DNA from: Thozetella sp. PMI_491
Lineage: Eukaryota; Ascomycota; Sordariomycetes; Chaetosphaeriales; Chaetosphaeriaceae
Assembly (NCBI GenBank): GCA_021432635.1
Contig: MU270075.1
Span: 234,919-298,918, forward strand
Reading direction: 5' to 3'
Length of the DNA stretch: 64,000 bases
Position numbers and translations under genes: made by a program. Every line of letters begins with the position of its first letter. Within the stretch, counting starts at the first letter, position 1. Below, piece after piece: positions 11,487-23,463 of the stretch. The notes under the pieces are model-generated. The model searched no databases, had not been told where the DNA came from, and saw only the letters and a list, made by a program, of their open reading frames with translations.

Positions 11487-13300
11487 TTAGGCTGTTACTT
11501 GGATCCACTTACTCGCAGCTGCCCAATGGCCGCCAGTTGCTTGGAGTCCCCCCTTGAGCGCCAACACAAGCTTTGGAACCGCTGGTTTTCTAGTTTCTCT
11601 GTAGTATGCCATACAGAGCCGTAGCATTGCGTAGAAGCAGTCGGCCACGAATGGACCAGCAGCCATCACACCGTAGGTCTCCGTGAGACGATTGAGTCGG
11701 ATTGCAAACTCGGCAACCTGGCCGCTGAGTTCTTTAAGCCCCGAGAGCGCGATCTCCTGCAACTGGAGCTGTTGTGGTATTCCCACACCGGCAGGGTCGT
11801 CCACCTCGGCGCAGCTATGGCGATCGTAGAGAGCAATCAAGCCGCTGTAGCAGATCCCAACGGCCGAGCTGAATGGTCCAAACTGACGGTCATCCGTGCT
11901 AGCCAGCTCCAGAAGAAGCGCAAGCCGAAATGAGTTCAACACTTGGTGGAGCTGGATCCCCTCTTCGTAAAATTCCCTCATGTCGGTAGGCTTGGTGTTT
12001 ATATGACGGATAACGAGTGAGAGAAGGTGAGAGGCTTGGCATGTTCGGGCAAACGGCGACGCAGCGACATCGGCACTCGCCGAGACCGCTAGAGACTGAA
12101 TTGGTGCCTGCTCCTGCACAACGCTAGTCAGATTTTTCATGTAGAATATTAGTATTTAAAGGGCTGGATACGCTTACACCGCTCTCCCATAGAGTTTCGT
12201 CTGTCGGCAGAAGCTCCTCGCTCTTGGCTTCTTCCCGGCAAAAGGGCCGATGGTCTATGCCTACATTTGTATAACTATTGCGATAAGTTAGAAAGACAAG
12301 AGGATGCTTGGAGGTAAAACTGGAATAGATATACCGGTCAAGGATGTATATGGCCCACCAGACTCTTCGAACCTCTTCGAGCTCGGTCCACGATCCTAGC
12401 TCCTGTCAGTGGCCTCATCAAACCGAAAATTTGTTACGGGAATCTTCGCACTTGGAGGGGGGTGCAGCTGTGAGGCCGTCCTCCGATCATGATACCCGAG
12501 AGCATACCCCATTCTTGCACAGTTCCCAACGCTAAGGTAAGCTGCCGGGTATATTGCGTTTGCCACCTCGTAAAGCGCGATGAGGACAGACGCCTGAAGC
12601 GCCCTGAGGGTGAGAGCCCCGCTCATTTCGGCATACATCAGACATCTTTTCGTGCTTGAGTATAAAGCTGATATAGGTCTATCCTTGTCCACGGGCGAGC
12701 ATAGCAATCTCATGGCAAGCAACAAAAGCAATATATCCATCTGTAGTTCAGAAATACTGGACATGAGCTGGTGGAAACGAGTCTTGGAGACTATTGGTCA
12801 ACGGCAATTAATACTCAGGTCTCAGGACCGGAGCCAACCATCTTTCTCAGGCCGCTCACCAATTGGAAAAAACTCGTGTACCGAGGCAAAATATGCTTCT
12901 GCATCGCGGTCAAGGTGCCTCCCATCGACGAGGCTATCCAGGATGTCAGCCGGAATAAAGCCGGCGGCAGGTGTTATACCAGGCTGACGCCGACTGAACG
13001 TATCTGAATCGAGGAAAAACAGCGACAATGCTTTGCACGGCTCTGGATCCTAGAATCGCAATCAGTTAGTCCCAAAGGGCAAGCAATAATTCAAGGAGCT
13101 GAGATCTCTCAAGCATGTCGTACCTGCGGTCCACTATTCTGCCCGGGTAGCCCCTCGAATGGGTACTGACATTGCCGAAGGTGTCGACGACAAAGCTCGC
13201 ATTTCGGCAGCTCGCGGCTGCACTTTCGTTTTTGCCTCTTGCAGATGGAGCAGGATTGCCGAGCGAGGCTACTAGTTCCCTCTACCGCTGAGTCCGCCAT
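11487..13300 (-). CDS. Zn2Cys6 (GAL4-type) transcription factor
   Basis: Six exons join with consistent phases: 13300-13124, 13049-12860, 12790-12452, 12395-12335, 12274-12178 and 12113-11487, giving 374 residues. Exon 1 contains the binuclear zinc cluster C-x2-C-x6-C-x6-C-x2-C-x6-C (starting CSICKRQKRKCSRELPKC), preceded by an Ala-Arg pair and followed by YPFEG. The rest matches the regulatory domain of this fungal family: FFPIVSKTRF across intron 2, IYPAAYLSVGNCARMGYALG, SWTELEEVRRVWW across intron 3, ILDRYTNVG across intron 4, and FARTCQASHLLSLVIRH. Introns are 56-74 nt and end in TAG or CAG. The start is the ATG encoding MADSAVEG; an upstream in-frame ATG would add 44 unlikely residues. 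It is a nuclear DNA-binding regulator, most often of an adjacent pathway. Here its neighbours (SDR, P450) are broken, so its present targets are unknown. Confidence 0.88.
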
Positions 13301-14541
13301 ATGTGTAGGTGCAGAAAAAGGGTGACGAACAAAGTGATGCGCTTGGAAGATCGACGAGGCGATGCTGCCCGGTGAGATAACTGTGCTAATTTGGCGGCAC
13401 GTGCGTCTACTGCTGATGCGGCTTACTAACACAGCGACTCGTTGCGAAAGTTGACCTTTGTTTCCACCTCATGTCACAGAACCACATTATGTTGTAAACC
13501 CGGATGTTCACTTCGCCTTTACAGTTTCTAGCTTTTGAAGACGAGCAGCGACCAATCTGTGCGCGGTATGTTGGCTATGACGCCAACGAAATAACAACGT
13601 AGCTGCATACGCCGCTTAGGCCACCACAGGAAACACGACAAAGATACACCGGAATCGCAATTGCCATTGCTTGCGCCTTTGGGCCGGCCAGCAGCTGTAG
13701 CTACATGATAGGCGTGTAGATGTATTACATTTAGCAGAGGCATTTAGATGAGGTTACCAAAAGATCAGGGGCTAGCTGCGAGATGATAGAGTGGAGCAAT
13801 GACTCGCATTTTTTATATTCCCGCATACACGCGGAAAGTTCTGGCGCGTTCTCAGCTTTAATCATCTAAATAAATACACCCTGATATGGCGGACTGGAAA
13901 CTTCAGCCTAGATGAGGGTCGACCTGCAGGGATCCGGGAGGATCATGTTGAAGCACGCGACATGCAGTGTCACATTAGTCCGAACTTAACTGATGGAATC
14001 GCGTGCTCTAAAGAAAAGTATCGTTCTATTCTATACTTTTTAAATTTTTTAAATCAACCTTTTTATCTTCTTTGATCATGCATCCCATAGGCAGTAATGC
14101 AACTTGACACTCAAGTCAAGATCTACTCGCGACGCACACTCGACGGACAACTCAGAGTATACCACTGAATATAATTGTAGCACACTAACGTTCTTTACGG
14201 GATCTATACTTCTGTGCCACTACCATACGTATTTCCCCGTGTATATTACACTTGCCCAAGAGTCAACGACCTAAGAGGCTAAGCATCGAACCATCCGAAA
14301 TGAATGCGAGAAGCTAAAGTCTCGACAGACTTTGCCCACAAGCCTTTTATTCCCAATCTCAATAAAGATATCTTTATCCGAGCTATCTTCCAATTATTGA
14401 CACAGAAATCATTCATTCCATAGCGCTTCAGTCGAGCCGAGACTATTAATTCAGCCCAATCCAGAAAGGGGTGGAAATGCGAGAATGTGTAGAGCTTTTA
14501 TAGTGAATATTATTAAATACTAGGTCAACTAACAGTGAATA
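13301..14541. other. Intergenic, AT-rich; decayed 3' half of the neighbouring P450 expected here
   Basis: No coding frame can be supported. The 13.8-14.5 kb part is AT-rich with poly-T/A tracts near 14030-14060. The missing P450 C-terminal region (I-helix, ExxR, heme Cys) should lie here if the gene had simply decayed, but none of those motifs is recognisable, so deletion is more likely. Confidence 0.45.
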
Positions 14542-15281
14542 TCAGTTGGCTGGGGCGTTGGACTGGGATACTGACCCCAGTACCATCTGCAACAGCGGAG
14601 AGACCTTGTTACCTGGATAGCTCGTTAGCGACATCAAGGTGGCACAAGAGATGTGTCCTTTACCTTTGACCACACGGTGCGAGTCATAATATTGATCAAG
14701 GAGCTCATTTGTACTTCGTCGGATTTCGGGCAAGAGATCGGGAAGATGGCCAGAGAGGACATTACGGAGGGTTCGGCGGAGTGGGGAGGCGACACCTTCG
14801 GCTCCTTTTCGTGTTCCTAGCCAGTCAAAGCCATTCATTGTATATTCCGGCCGGAAGTACTCCTTTGCGGCTCCATGGAGAGAAAGAACATCGTCGGATG
14901 CCGCATCTAGCTCTTTGATATGATCCCAGGAGGACACAAACAAGTAACGATTCTCAGGTACATCGACGAAAAATGGAGCACCGCCTGCCTATGCACGCTG
15001 ATCAGTCAGCAAATAGATCGTAGCATTCTTGCTTCCTGGAGTATCTTCCGGTCTCTAACAAGGAAGAGCCAGGCATTGGCACGCCGTTTGATGGCAGATA
15101 TTGGCTGCAGGAAAAGCGACCGGGCCCGTGCGGTGCTCACCGCATCATGCGTGCTCGTCGATGTAGATCGCGAGGTTACCAGCACCAGGGCGAATGCGAC
15201 AGCAGCGTTACACAGTAGCACGACACCTAGACTGCTGGCGTTTACGTACTGTAGTAAGATGGTGGCTATAGCGTTGAGCAC
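14542..15281 (-). pseudogene. Cytochrome P450, 5' fragment (truncated)
   Basis: The minus strand begins with a membrane anchor (ATILLQYVNASSLGVVLLCN) and a hinge ending RDRKILQEAR. A different frame follows, starting GGAPFFVDVPENRYLFVSSW and continuing DHIKELDAA, DDVLSLHGAAKEYFRPEYTM and LLPEIRRSTNELLDQYY. This is the N-terminal third of a fungal P450 (membrane anchor and helices A-C). The frame change falls where an intron is expected: a CTGAC branch site and CATAG acceptor are present but no GT donor is found. The frame stops at 14542 before the C-helix region is complete, and no I-helix, ExxR or heme motif follows. The gene is a non-functional remnant. It lies next to a broken SDR, a regulator and a DUF4267 gene, suggesting a former metabolic cluster (inference). 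Confidence 0.7.
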
Positions 15282-15792
15282 GGAATTGGGAAGTTAATAC
15301 AGTCGTCATGGGAGCTTACACTACGTCATGTACCTTAGATACTCTTTTAAGTAGGTACTAGTTAATCGGCATACCCCTCAGATTATTTTGACCTTTATGT
15401 TCTCTCGAAGCCTCTTTGTGTCTCGTTCAGGCTCCTCGCATGTAAGGTACCGACCGATACTTGAACGCACGGTGCAGACAGCGCTCCAGAGCGTGTAGCT
15501 GTGGCGCGGCTGGCTGTAGTGTAAGCCCTCCCGTTTTGCCCGCTGCTGATTGCGCCCGAATGACCCGAGGGATGCACAGGATTCAGCTAGCATAAATATG
15601 AGGGGTGTCCAGACGCACGGATCGATTACATTCTAGGAATCAAATCCGCTTAGAACCGTCTACGAACATATTCGACATCTTCTCAGACGTCAAAGCAAGC
15701 CAATCACTCCTGTCACACACTTTTTTGGCATCCAAGGGACCAATCCAGAACCACACGTCTTTTTTCCCCCTCTTTCGGCAGGGGCAACGACC
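15282..15792. other. Divergent intergenic region
   Basis: About 510 bp between the P450 remnant (minus) and the DUF4267 gene (plus). No further coding sequence is evident. A pyrimidine-rich tract at 15750-15780 precedes the DUF4267 start, as expected for a fungal leader. Confidence 0.4.
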
Positions 15793-16182
15793 ATGTCGTG
15801 GCACTTTGAGCTCCGTCACATTCCCGCACTTTTCTCAGCTTCGGCTATGACATTCGGTGGAATGTGGCCGCTCTTCGACCCTCGAGGCGCCCTACGCGAG
15901 TTCGGATTCCCGGCACGCATCGCCGAGGCCCCTGCCGCTGCGCCGGTACATGCGGTAGGGGCAGTGCGCACCACCGTGCTCGGCATGCTCCTGTTCATAT
16001 ACTATTCTCGTGGTCAGATGGAGGTTGTTGATACCATTCTTGCCGTGATGGGAGGCTACGCGGGGTTGGTAGACAGCTATGTTGTATGGAAGGAAGGCCA
16101 ACGTGGCAAGGCCATTTTTCGGCTAGTCAGCTCGGGCCTCATCCCGGCTTGGGGGTTTGCTGGCTTGACGGCTGGTTCCTGA
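15793..16182 (+). CDS. DUF4267 small membrane protein
   Basis: A single-exon frame of 129 residues starting MSWHFELRHIPALFSASAMT and rich in Gly, Ala and hydrophobic residues. It has about four predicted membrane segments (around residues 8-28, 50-72, 78-95 and 105-125). The FDPRGALREFGFP stretch after the first helix and the central RTTVLGMLLFIYY helix are typical of DUF4267 proteins of filamentous fungi. Their biochemical role is unknown, and they often sit beside oxidoreductases and in metabolite gene clusters. The frame is intact. A pyrimidine-rich leader precedes the ATG. The neighbouring P450 and SDR are dead, so this gene may be a surviving member of a decayed cluster. Confidence 0.8.
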   Translation: MSWHFELRHIPALFSASAMTFGGMWPLFDPRGALREFGFPARIAEAPAAAPVHAVGAVRTTVLGMLLFIYYSRGQMEVVDTILAVMGGYAGLVDSYVVWKEGQRGKAIFRLVSSGLIPAWGFAGLTAGS

Positions 16183-18208
16183 TATGCCTTAGCTGCGTGT
16201 TCTCTGGCCTCCATGCGCTTACAGGGCAGCCGACTGCCGCCTTATCATCAGAGCGTGGGATAAAGCTTCCATGGCACGACAGTTTGCAAATGATACCTAT
16301 AAGCGCCAGCATGTCTTACAATGCTGACTTAGTAGCCTAATGGTCTCTAATGGACATGATCTCCTTCGATAATGTATTCTTCTAAGTATGCGTTCAAAGG
16401 CTAAATTTATTAACATATTCTGTAAGGTACGAAGTGTTGCTCCAACTTACAAAACGCAAAACTCTTTGCAGAAGGGGCTGGTCAAAGCTCCCACTACTCC
16501 CATCGCACGTGGCATGGTTTGGGGGATGTGTACAAATTGAGATATACGACCAGTTCCAGCCGTGGGCCCGCCGCGACTGTGGCTGATGCGAGAGTGGCAG
16601 CACACAGCCTAGAATGATTGCCGTACCCGACTTCTCCGACGCAGCCAGAACTCCTCTTATCGATTGGTACCGCTCGTTGGCCTAAGACCGGTGGAATAGC
16701 CACAGATATGGCGCACGAGCGGCGTGCTAGGAAGACTCTCCGCACCCTAGGCCTTCTTTCGTTGGTGGCGCAAAAGGTGGCCTCGTCGCTGTTAACCGAG
16801 TCCAACGGTGTCCCGCCGGAGTATGTACCGCAACACCGTATGTAGCCACCGCGCCCGTCGCGTGTCCTGGATACACTGTCCTTGCGGAACACCATCCGAT
16901 CAGGAGGGTTTCTGTGTCCGAAGCAGGCGTTAATCCAAACAGCGCCGCTTGTCTAGTTGCACTCCGAGAATCCCTCCCAGCCGCCGGAACTTCTTAAGCA
17001 TGTCCGCCATACCACACCGGCGCTAGACTCACAGACTATCTCTAGGCTACCAGAGCTTGATCTAGACAGTCTAGCTATCTTCGATAGCTTTAGTGGCAGG
17101 CAGGTTACCCTAACCTTAGATGACAATCCTACGACCTACCCTTCTCATACTATAGTCGCTCGGATGTGGCGGACTTGGACGCGCAATGGGGTTGACGCCT
17201 ACTTGTACAATCGCTGGTTGGGGCGAGAAAGAGTCGCAGATGCCAGCACAAACTCTCGCTATGATATTCGAGTTGGCTGCGGCTTAGCGCGTCTCTCACT
17301 TTCGCCGAGCTGTGAGGGGGGGACTCTTCGAAACCCTAGCCCCGGGCAGTAGATAGTCTCGAAGTCCTCCTCCAGCAGTTCGTGAGACGAGTTGCCGCAG
17401 TAATAGCGGCGAGGCCGTTTAGTCACAGGAGGGAAATCCGGCCGGCGCGATACACAATTTTATAAAGATGGGCGACACTACAGTCACCGCCAAAGACATA
17501 ACGACATGGCGTCCAGCGGCGTCCAGGGCCTAAAAGGCGACGCAGAAAGAGAGGAGTAGCAGGACGCGGCGTTATTTATTCGGCGTCTTGTCTACGGGAT
17601 ATGTTCTGTAAATTCGCCGACGGACTAAGGGTAAATTACTGCCGTCCTCTGCCGGCACTTCGCCCTTATTGGCCTGCGGCGCTAGGTATGTACGTCCCCA
17701 GGAAGTAAACCTTGATTATTCGACTAGACCCAGGCAGCAGTTCACCGCAAATTTGGAAAGCTACAGTTCGCAACGATAGGAGTCACAGTAACTAAGGCAG
17801 GGCCGCTCGGCTCATTTCGCCTTGATGTGCACTGTAGTTACGCCGAGGCTAGTCTCTACGGAACAATTAAAGTACATACAATATGCACGCTGTGCCAGGA
17901 GGGGGCGAAGTAGGGATAGAGAAGAGACCTGGCATTCTTATTAGCGAGATTTCTCGAGGCTTGGTAACACCATGCCTCGTCCACGCCTAATGAAATTTAG
18001 TTGAGTTACACTGCAGACCCCCTAGGATCCTCTATAGGTATGCACAGTACACTAGTAGTACCGATCATTAGCCCGAGCAAGTAGGCAGGTATGAATTTCT
18101 CAGAGACTGAAGAAATTGGCCACTGTGAGAAGGACCGAGCAGAACTCGCGATTAGCAGGTTTAAATACATCGGTGATCTAGGGCTCTGGCTGAACTCCTG
18201 ATGGGTCC
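16183..18208. other. 2 kb without a recognisable gene; CTAG-rich, possible transposon debris
   Basis: No domain is recognisable on either strand. From about 16,900 to 18,100 the sequence is noticeably rich in CTAG and CTA/TAG motifs (for example around 17040-17100, 17725, 17850 and 18030-18060), unlike the flanking genes. One open frame at 16957-17352 (131 codons, plus) covers part of it but resembles nothing I know. Old transposable-element sequence is the most likely explanation, on composition only. Confidence 0.35.
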
Positions 18209-21200
18209 TTAAGTTGCTGCCCTATCCGCGAATTTAAGAACTATGACCTTGCCCGATGAACGGGCGATCGCCACCATTGTACCCGCCACGGCCGATCTCC
18301 TAGGCCGATAGTCTGGAGGTAATCGGAGTATATCTTTTCTATTGCACGTAATCCAGGTGCCCTTGCCCTCTATTATATAGCCCTTCCATTGCGGCTGCTG
18401 TGATTGAGCAGACGCTTGGGTTGTTGAACCGAGAACAATGGCGCCGACGTTAGTGTGTAGAATCCCGGGAGAGTCAGCCCAGAGATGCTCGATCCATCCG
18501 ATGGTCGCGATTGTATGTACACAGGCGCCTTGGAAATTCCAGAGATTGATCGTCTCATCGTACGATGACGATGCTACCAGGCCTTCGGGCAAGAATGTGA
18601 CCGAGGTAACCTCGTGGGTGTGGCCTCTTAACGTCGGCAGGCATGTGTATCTTTTATCCCAGAGCTTGACAGTTTTATCCGCCGATCCTGACGCAAGTAA
18701 CAGACCGTCCGAGGAGAATGCTACCGAGGTAGCTTGACGGGTATGGCCTCGAAAAGTTCGTAGGCAGACGCCTGTGCGATCCCATAGCTTGACCGTGCGA
18801 TCCCCCGATGCAGAGGCCACCAGGCCATCTGACGAGAAAGTGACCGAGCTAATCCAGCCATCGTGACCGACTAGAGTCTGTAGACACCGGCCTCCATGAT
18901 CCCAGAGTTTAATTGTACGATCGCTTGATGCGGACGCAATCAGGCCGTCCTGCGAGAACGCAACCGAGCTGACCCAGTTAGTATGGCCTCTGAGGGTCTG
19001 TCGGCAAACACCTGTCGTGTCCCAGAGCTTGATGTCACTATCACCCTCTGACGCGGACGCAAGAAATTGACTACCTGGGGCGAATCTGAGGAGGGATGTT
19101 GCCGAATTATTCGAGGTATGCGGACTTGTGGCTGTGCGATCCCAGAGTTTGATCGTCTTGCTAGTTGATGCCGATGCAAGTAGTTGACTATCTGGCGAGA
19201 ATACTACTGATTGGGTGTAGCCAACAACATCTTTAAAAGTCTGTAAGCAGGCGCCTGTTCTATCCCAGACCTTGATAGTCTTATCATCCTCCGACACTGA
19301 TACGAGGAGTTTGCCGTCTTGGGAGAATGCAACCGAGCTGACCCGACAGGTATGGCCTACGAAGGTCTGTAGACAGGTCCCTGTCATATCCCAGAGTTTA
19401 ATGGTTTCGTCATTGGACACCGATGCGAGCAGTTGGCTATCTGGCGAGAATATGACCAAGTTGACCGTGTCGGTATGGCCCTTGAATATCTGGAAAAGAT
19501 CGCCCGATCTGTGCCATAGCTTAATGTCGGAGAGATTCAGTACTGCGGCAAGCAGCTGACCGTCCGGAGAGAGCATAGCCCACCTGCAGTAACCTTTAGG
19601 ATATTTGAAGGTGCTTAAGCACGCCCCTGTCCTATCCCAGACCTGAATTGTGCCATCGTATAACACTGTTTCGAGAAGTAGGTCGTTTGGTGAGAATCTG
19701 ACCGCGCTGAACCGAGATTTCTGGCTCTCAAATGTCTGTAGACAAGCCCCAGTCCGATCCCACAGCTTTATCGTCATGTCATCTGACGCTGATGCGAGTA
19801 GCTGGCCATCACGGGAGAACACAACCGAGCGAACTTCGCGAGTATGGCCTTCAAATGTCTGTAGACAGACCCCAGTCTTATCCCACAGCTTAACTGTCGT
19901 GTCAAATGACGCTGATGCGAGTAAGTTGCCGTCGGGAGAGAATACAACTGAGCAAACAGTCCCAGTATGGCCCTCAAATGTCTGCAAGCACGCTCCCCAT
20001 TGCAATTCTCCTTGATTGAAATATACCTCCATGGATGTCTCCCCTATAAATAACTTCCTCACTATACTCTCGGCCGGGCAGAAAACAATCGCCGAAGAGT
20101 ATAGCTGGAGGGGGAAGTCATTTATTATTGATATACAACTGAGAATAAACCGGTTGGCATCGTGAAGTAATGTCTGTATAACCGTCCCGGGCTGGCGATG
20201 TAGTTAGTAGAATTCCCGCGGAGGCCAAGAGAAGCGTACCTCGACGAGGGCCTTTAGAGAATGGACCATAGTGATACTATCATACGCCTTGCCAAGGAGG
20301 CACAAAGCCTCAAGCCAGTGAAGAAGGTGGGCTTGTAAAAACACAAGTGCTCGATCCAGATCACGCACTTCGCTCTGCTCTAAATGATGCACCCAGTATA
20401 AGCAGGCGTATCGGGCATGGGCTGGGAGATGAGTCTCGACTTCGCTAGCGCCTATTTCTGACTGGCGGGCGCCCGGGACTCCCAGTTCGCAGATGTCTCT
20501 TCGGAGGTGGTCGTTCATAATTCGAAAGCATCCATCCACGATGTTGGCGTGGTACTGTCTTTCATTTATGGAGAACTCGTGTGTATGCTCTTGGTCGACG
20601 AGAAAACTGCGGAAAGATAGATGAAACATCCTAACAGGGGAGTCTATCTTGGAGGGGACGTTGAAGACGGAATGCAGAAGGTTAAGTTTGCCGGTAATCA
20701 TCCCCTTGCGAAGATTGAGAAGTGCCGAGAGGGACGATACAGAGAGCGGCTCGGCAAGGAGGATAATTGGACCGACAATGTCGCGAAGTTCGCCCAACAG
20801 ACGAGATCTTGTCGGCCCAACTGTCCCGGCAACCAGCTGGTTGAGCACAGGGAGGTAGGTTGCACCGAGGCGCTCAAGACCGGTGCCAGCCGTCGTTTCG
20901 AGATATTGTGTAACTTTTTCTAGCTGACTCTGAGGGTCTCCCACCAGATCATCGTCGATGAAGCGGCACAGTGTTGCCGCAAAGATGAATAATGGGACGG
21001 CTATGCGGACCAAATCTCCCAGTATGATCTCGCCGGGCCAATCTGATGGCAGTTGCATGTCTTCGGGCATTGAATTATTGTAATCTTCTCTGATCCTTCC
21101 AAGTTCATGGCTCAAGAATGCACCGATGTCGTGCTCGATTATGGGTGCCGATATCTCGTGAAGGACTATATTTTGATACCGGCCGTGGATTTGGGTAAAA

Positions 21201-22534
21201 CCAAGGCGAATTGGCAACTCGGGCCGACTGGTGAGGAAGGCCCTAATACATAGCCGTGAATCTTTTAGTTGCGAGAGGAGATGGATGATACGCTTGATGT
21301 TGTCGTCCCCGTGGCATTCATCAAGAGCGTCTACAACGACGACCAAAGTTCGTGCCTCATGGACATTTGCCAATGGCTCCAAAATGAGCTTTGAAAACTG
21401 CTCCCCCAAGGCTTTCCTGTGAAGGAGGGGGTCGGCATCGAGCGCCGTGCGGATGGAAAGCGCGAGCTTGGGCAACTTCAAGACCAGCTGGGCAGCAATG
21501 GTTGTGAAAAACAAGGCAGCGGATCCTCGCTCGGCCTCGCCTCTCTTGAAGAAGAAGCTAGCGCCGAGAGCTCCACGTTTGCTAAACAATTCAGCAACTG
21601 TGCGGGACACCGTGGATTTGCCGGTACCGGCCATTCCGCTAAGCCAGAATATGGGTTTCCCTTCAGGGCTATCTGCCCATTCGCTTATGTCGCGGAGAAG
21701 GTCGACTCGAGTGTCGGGATGACACTTGGCGTTGTGCTCCTCGGTGTGACTGTCGAATGTTGCATCGGCTGCGATTGGCATGAGAAGCGGCTCCGGTTTT
21801 GCAACTTTGTTGACCTCCTCCAGCAGCCGCCTGAATGCGTTTTCCCTCCCCTCTCCATAAATAAGCGGAATCTGGACGCCGAATATGCCGAGCATCGCGT
21901 ATGCTTTGTCTTCCTGGCGCGTTGTTTCGCGTTTTTCTATCCATCGCATTCGCTCCTGAGTAGTGAACTCGGACAGCGGGCTGCCCCGAAGCACCTCGAC
22001 GGCGATTCCCGTCACTTTGCAGATATGAGGCTCCAGCTCTGTCCGGTTCCCGAGGTTCATCCCTTCTTTCGTGAAAAACCTGACTGAAACCGGCGCGATG
22101 AGCTCCTGGAGGGTCCATCCGCGGGTGAACCATCGGCTGTTCCGAAAGTCCGACAGCCAGGGCGGCTCTGATGACGGGTTGCTCATGCCCGGTGCAGGTA
22201 CCGAAACATCCGCGAGGTAGACGTAGCACTTAGCTGCCTCGCGATACCAACGGAACATAGAATTGATAGCCTCGGAGAGTTCGACGCTGTTTGTCTTGTC
22301 GATGCAACAGGTATCGACCCAGCAGAACGGCAAGCCATCGCGCCAGGCCTGCTCGGCGCAGAATCGGATCTTCGCATAACCCTGCTTGTCCTTGGCAGTG
22401 CCGTCTGTCATGTCTTTGAACGTCACCTCCTCATCGCCCCATGTGTGCGAGAGTACGGCATATGCTGGCACATCGCTGATGAAGTCCTTCGTAAAGGTGA
22501 TGTCGCCGGCGCTGCTCCGCTCCAAGAGACGCAT
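18209..22534 (-). CDS. HET-NACHT-WD40 NLR-like receptor (heterokaryon-incompatibility type)
   Basis: Two exons, 22534-20240 and 20173-18209, separated by a 66-nt intron (GTACGC...CTAAC...TACAG), give 1419 residues. Residues 1 to about 230 are a HET domain (YAVLSHTWGDEEVTF, FCWVDTCCIDKTNSVELSEA, SRWFTRGWTLQELIAP). A NACHT NTPase follows, with Walker A GMAGTGKST near residue 300 and Walker B LVVVVDALDE. After a helical region, about 12 WD40 units run from about residue 826 to 1330 (repeated ...SxDxTIKLWD...CLQTFxGH pattern), then a short non-repeat tail. This is the architecture of HET-E/HET-D of Podospora: a STAND receptor whose beta-propeller senses a ligand and whose HET domain triggers cell death. 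Unlike HET-E, the repeats are diverged and several lack the GH pair. No stop or frameshift is seen. It probably acts in the cytosol in self/non-self recognition (inference). Confidence 0.93.
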
Positions 22535-23463
22535 TACATCGAATGAAATATCAAACTATTGCAACGCAGCGCCCGGCCTTTTGTAAGAGAGCTCGACGAG
22601 GTTGTGTATCTGCATCGCCTGCGTTTCGTAACCGTTGCCTCGGGCTGGAGGCGGGGTCGCGTAAGGCTGAAGATCACGGGGTCTAGGCTGCATATGCTAG
22701 AGTTGCCTGAAGTACGAGGCATTAGTTTCGAATGCAACGATAGAACGCACCAACCCTGGCATCTTTTACGACAAAACTTGGCCCCTGAGTGCTTGGGTTG
22801 AAATTTTTCTTGAATTGTATCTATCCTTCATCGTCTACTACGTGGTATATACTCCCTCTGGTCTGTATATCTGTGAACGAGAGCCAGTCCGGGCGGGGCT
22901 TAGCGAATGGGTTCTCGTTTTCTCGTATATGAATTGTGGCGCTCGATGCTGAGTTGATTCGCTCTTGGGTCTCGGGCCATGATGCTACGTAAAGATCGTG
23001 TCTTCGCCCTCAGATACTTAGGATTCGTCTGTTGAAATATAGCTTGGCTTTGGGATTTGTTCTGGCGCCCGCTGCTTGTCTTTAAATGTGGGGAAGATAT
23101 GTTGCAGTAAGGTCTACGTTTGCGGCAGATAGGCGACGATGAGGACATCTTATGCGTCCTACCGATACCTCCTAGGTACCTATTTTCCACTTCGGATAAT
23201 AGTGGGCCCGTTCCAACTATCTTCAGTGGCATAAAGTGCATCTTAAAGTGAGTGAAATCACTATCGCTATATCTGGCATAGGATATCGCATCCCATATGC
23301 ATTTCTATCGCACTGTATCATCGAGCTGGGACACATTTTGCTCTAGTTCCGACAAGATAGAATCCGCTCAATATCTGAAATACATCGGTCTAAGTGAAGT
23401 ACAACGGAGTTAACAGGCCCATAGGATTGGCCAGCCTACTCATATAGGGCCTACAGAACCTGG
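22535..23463. other. Intergenic; promoter of the HET-NACHT-WD40 gene
   Basis: No additional gene supported. Short frames on both strands lack any domain. Confidence 0.4.

Noticed and set aside
16957-17352. 131-codon open frame on the plus strand
   Set aside because: No domain, odd composition (CTAG-rich), no splice partner; more likely transposon debris or chance.
21419-22087. 222-codon plus-strand open frame
   Set aside because: Antisense shadow of the NACHT/HET coding region; the minus strand carries the conserved motifs.
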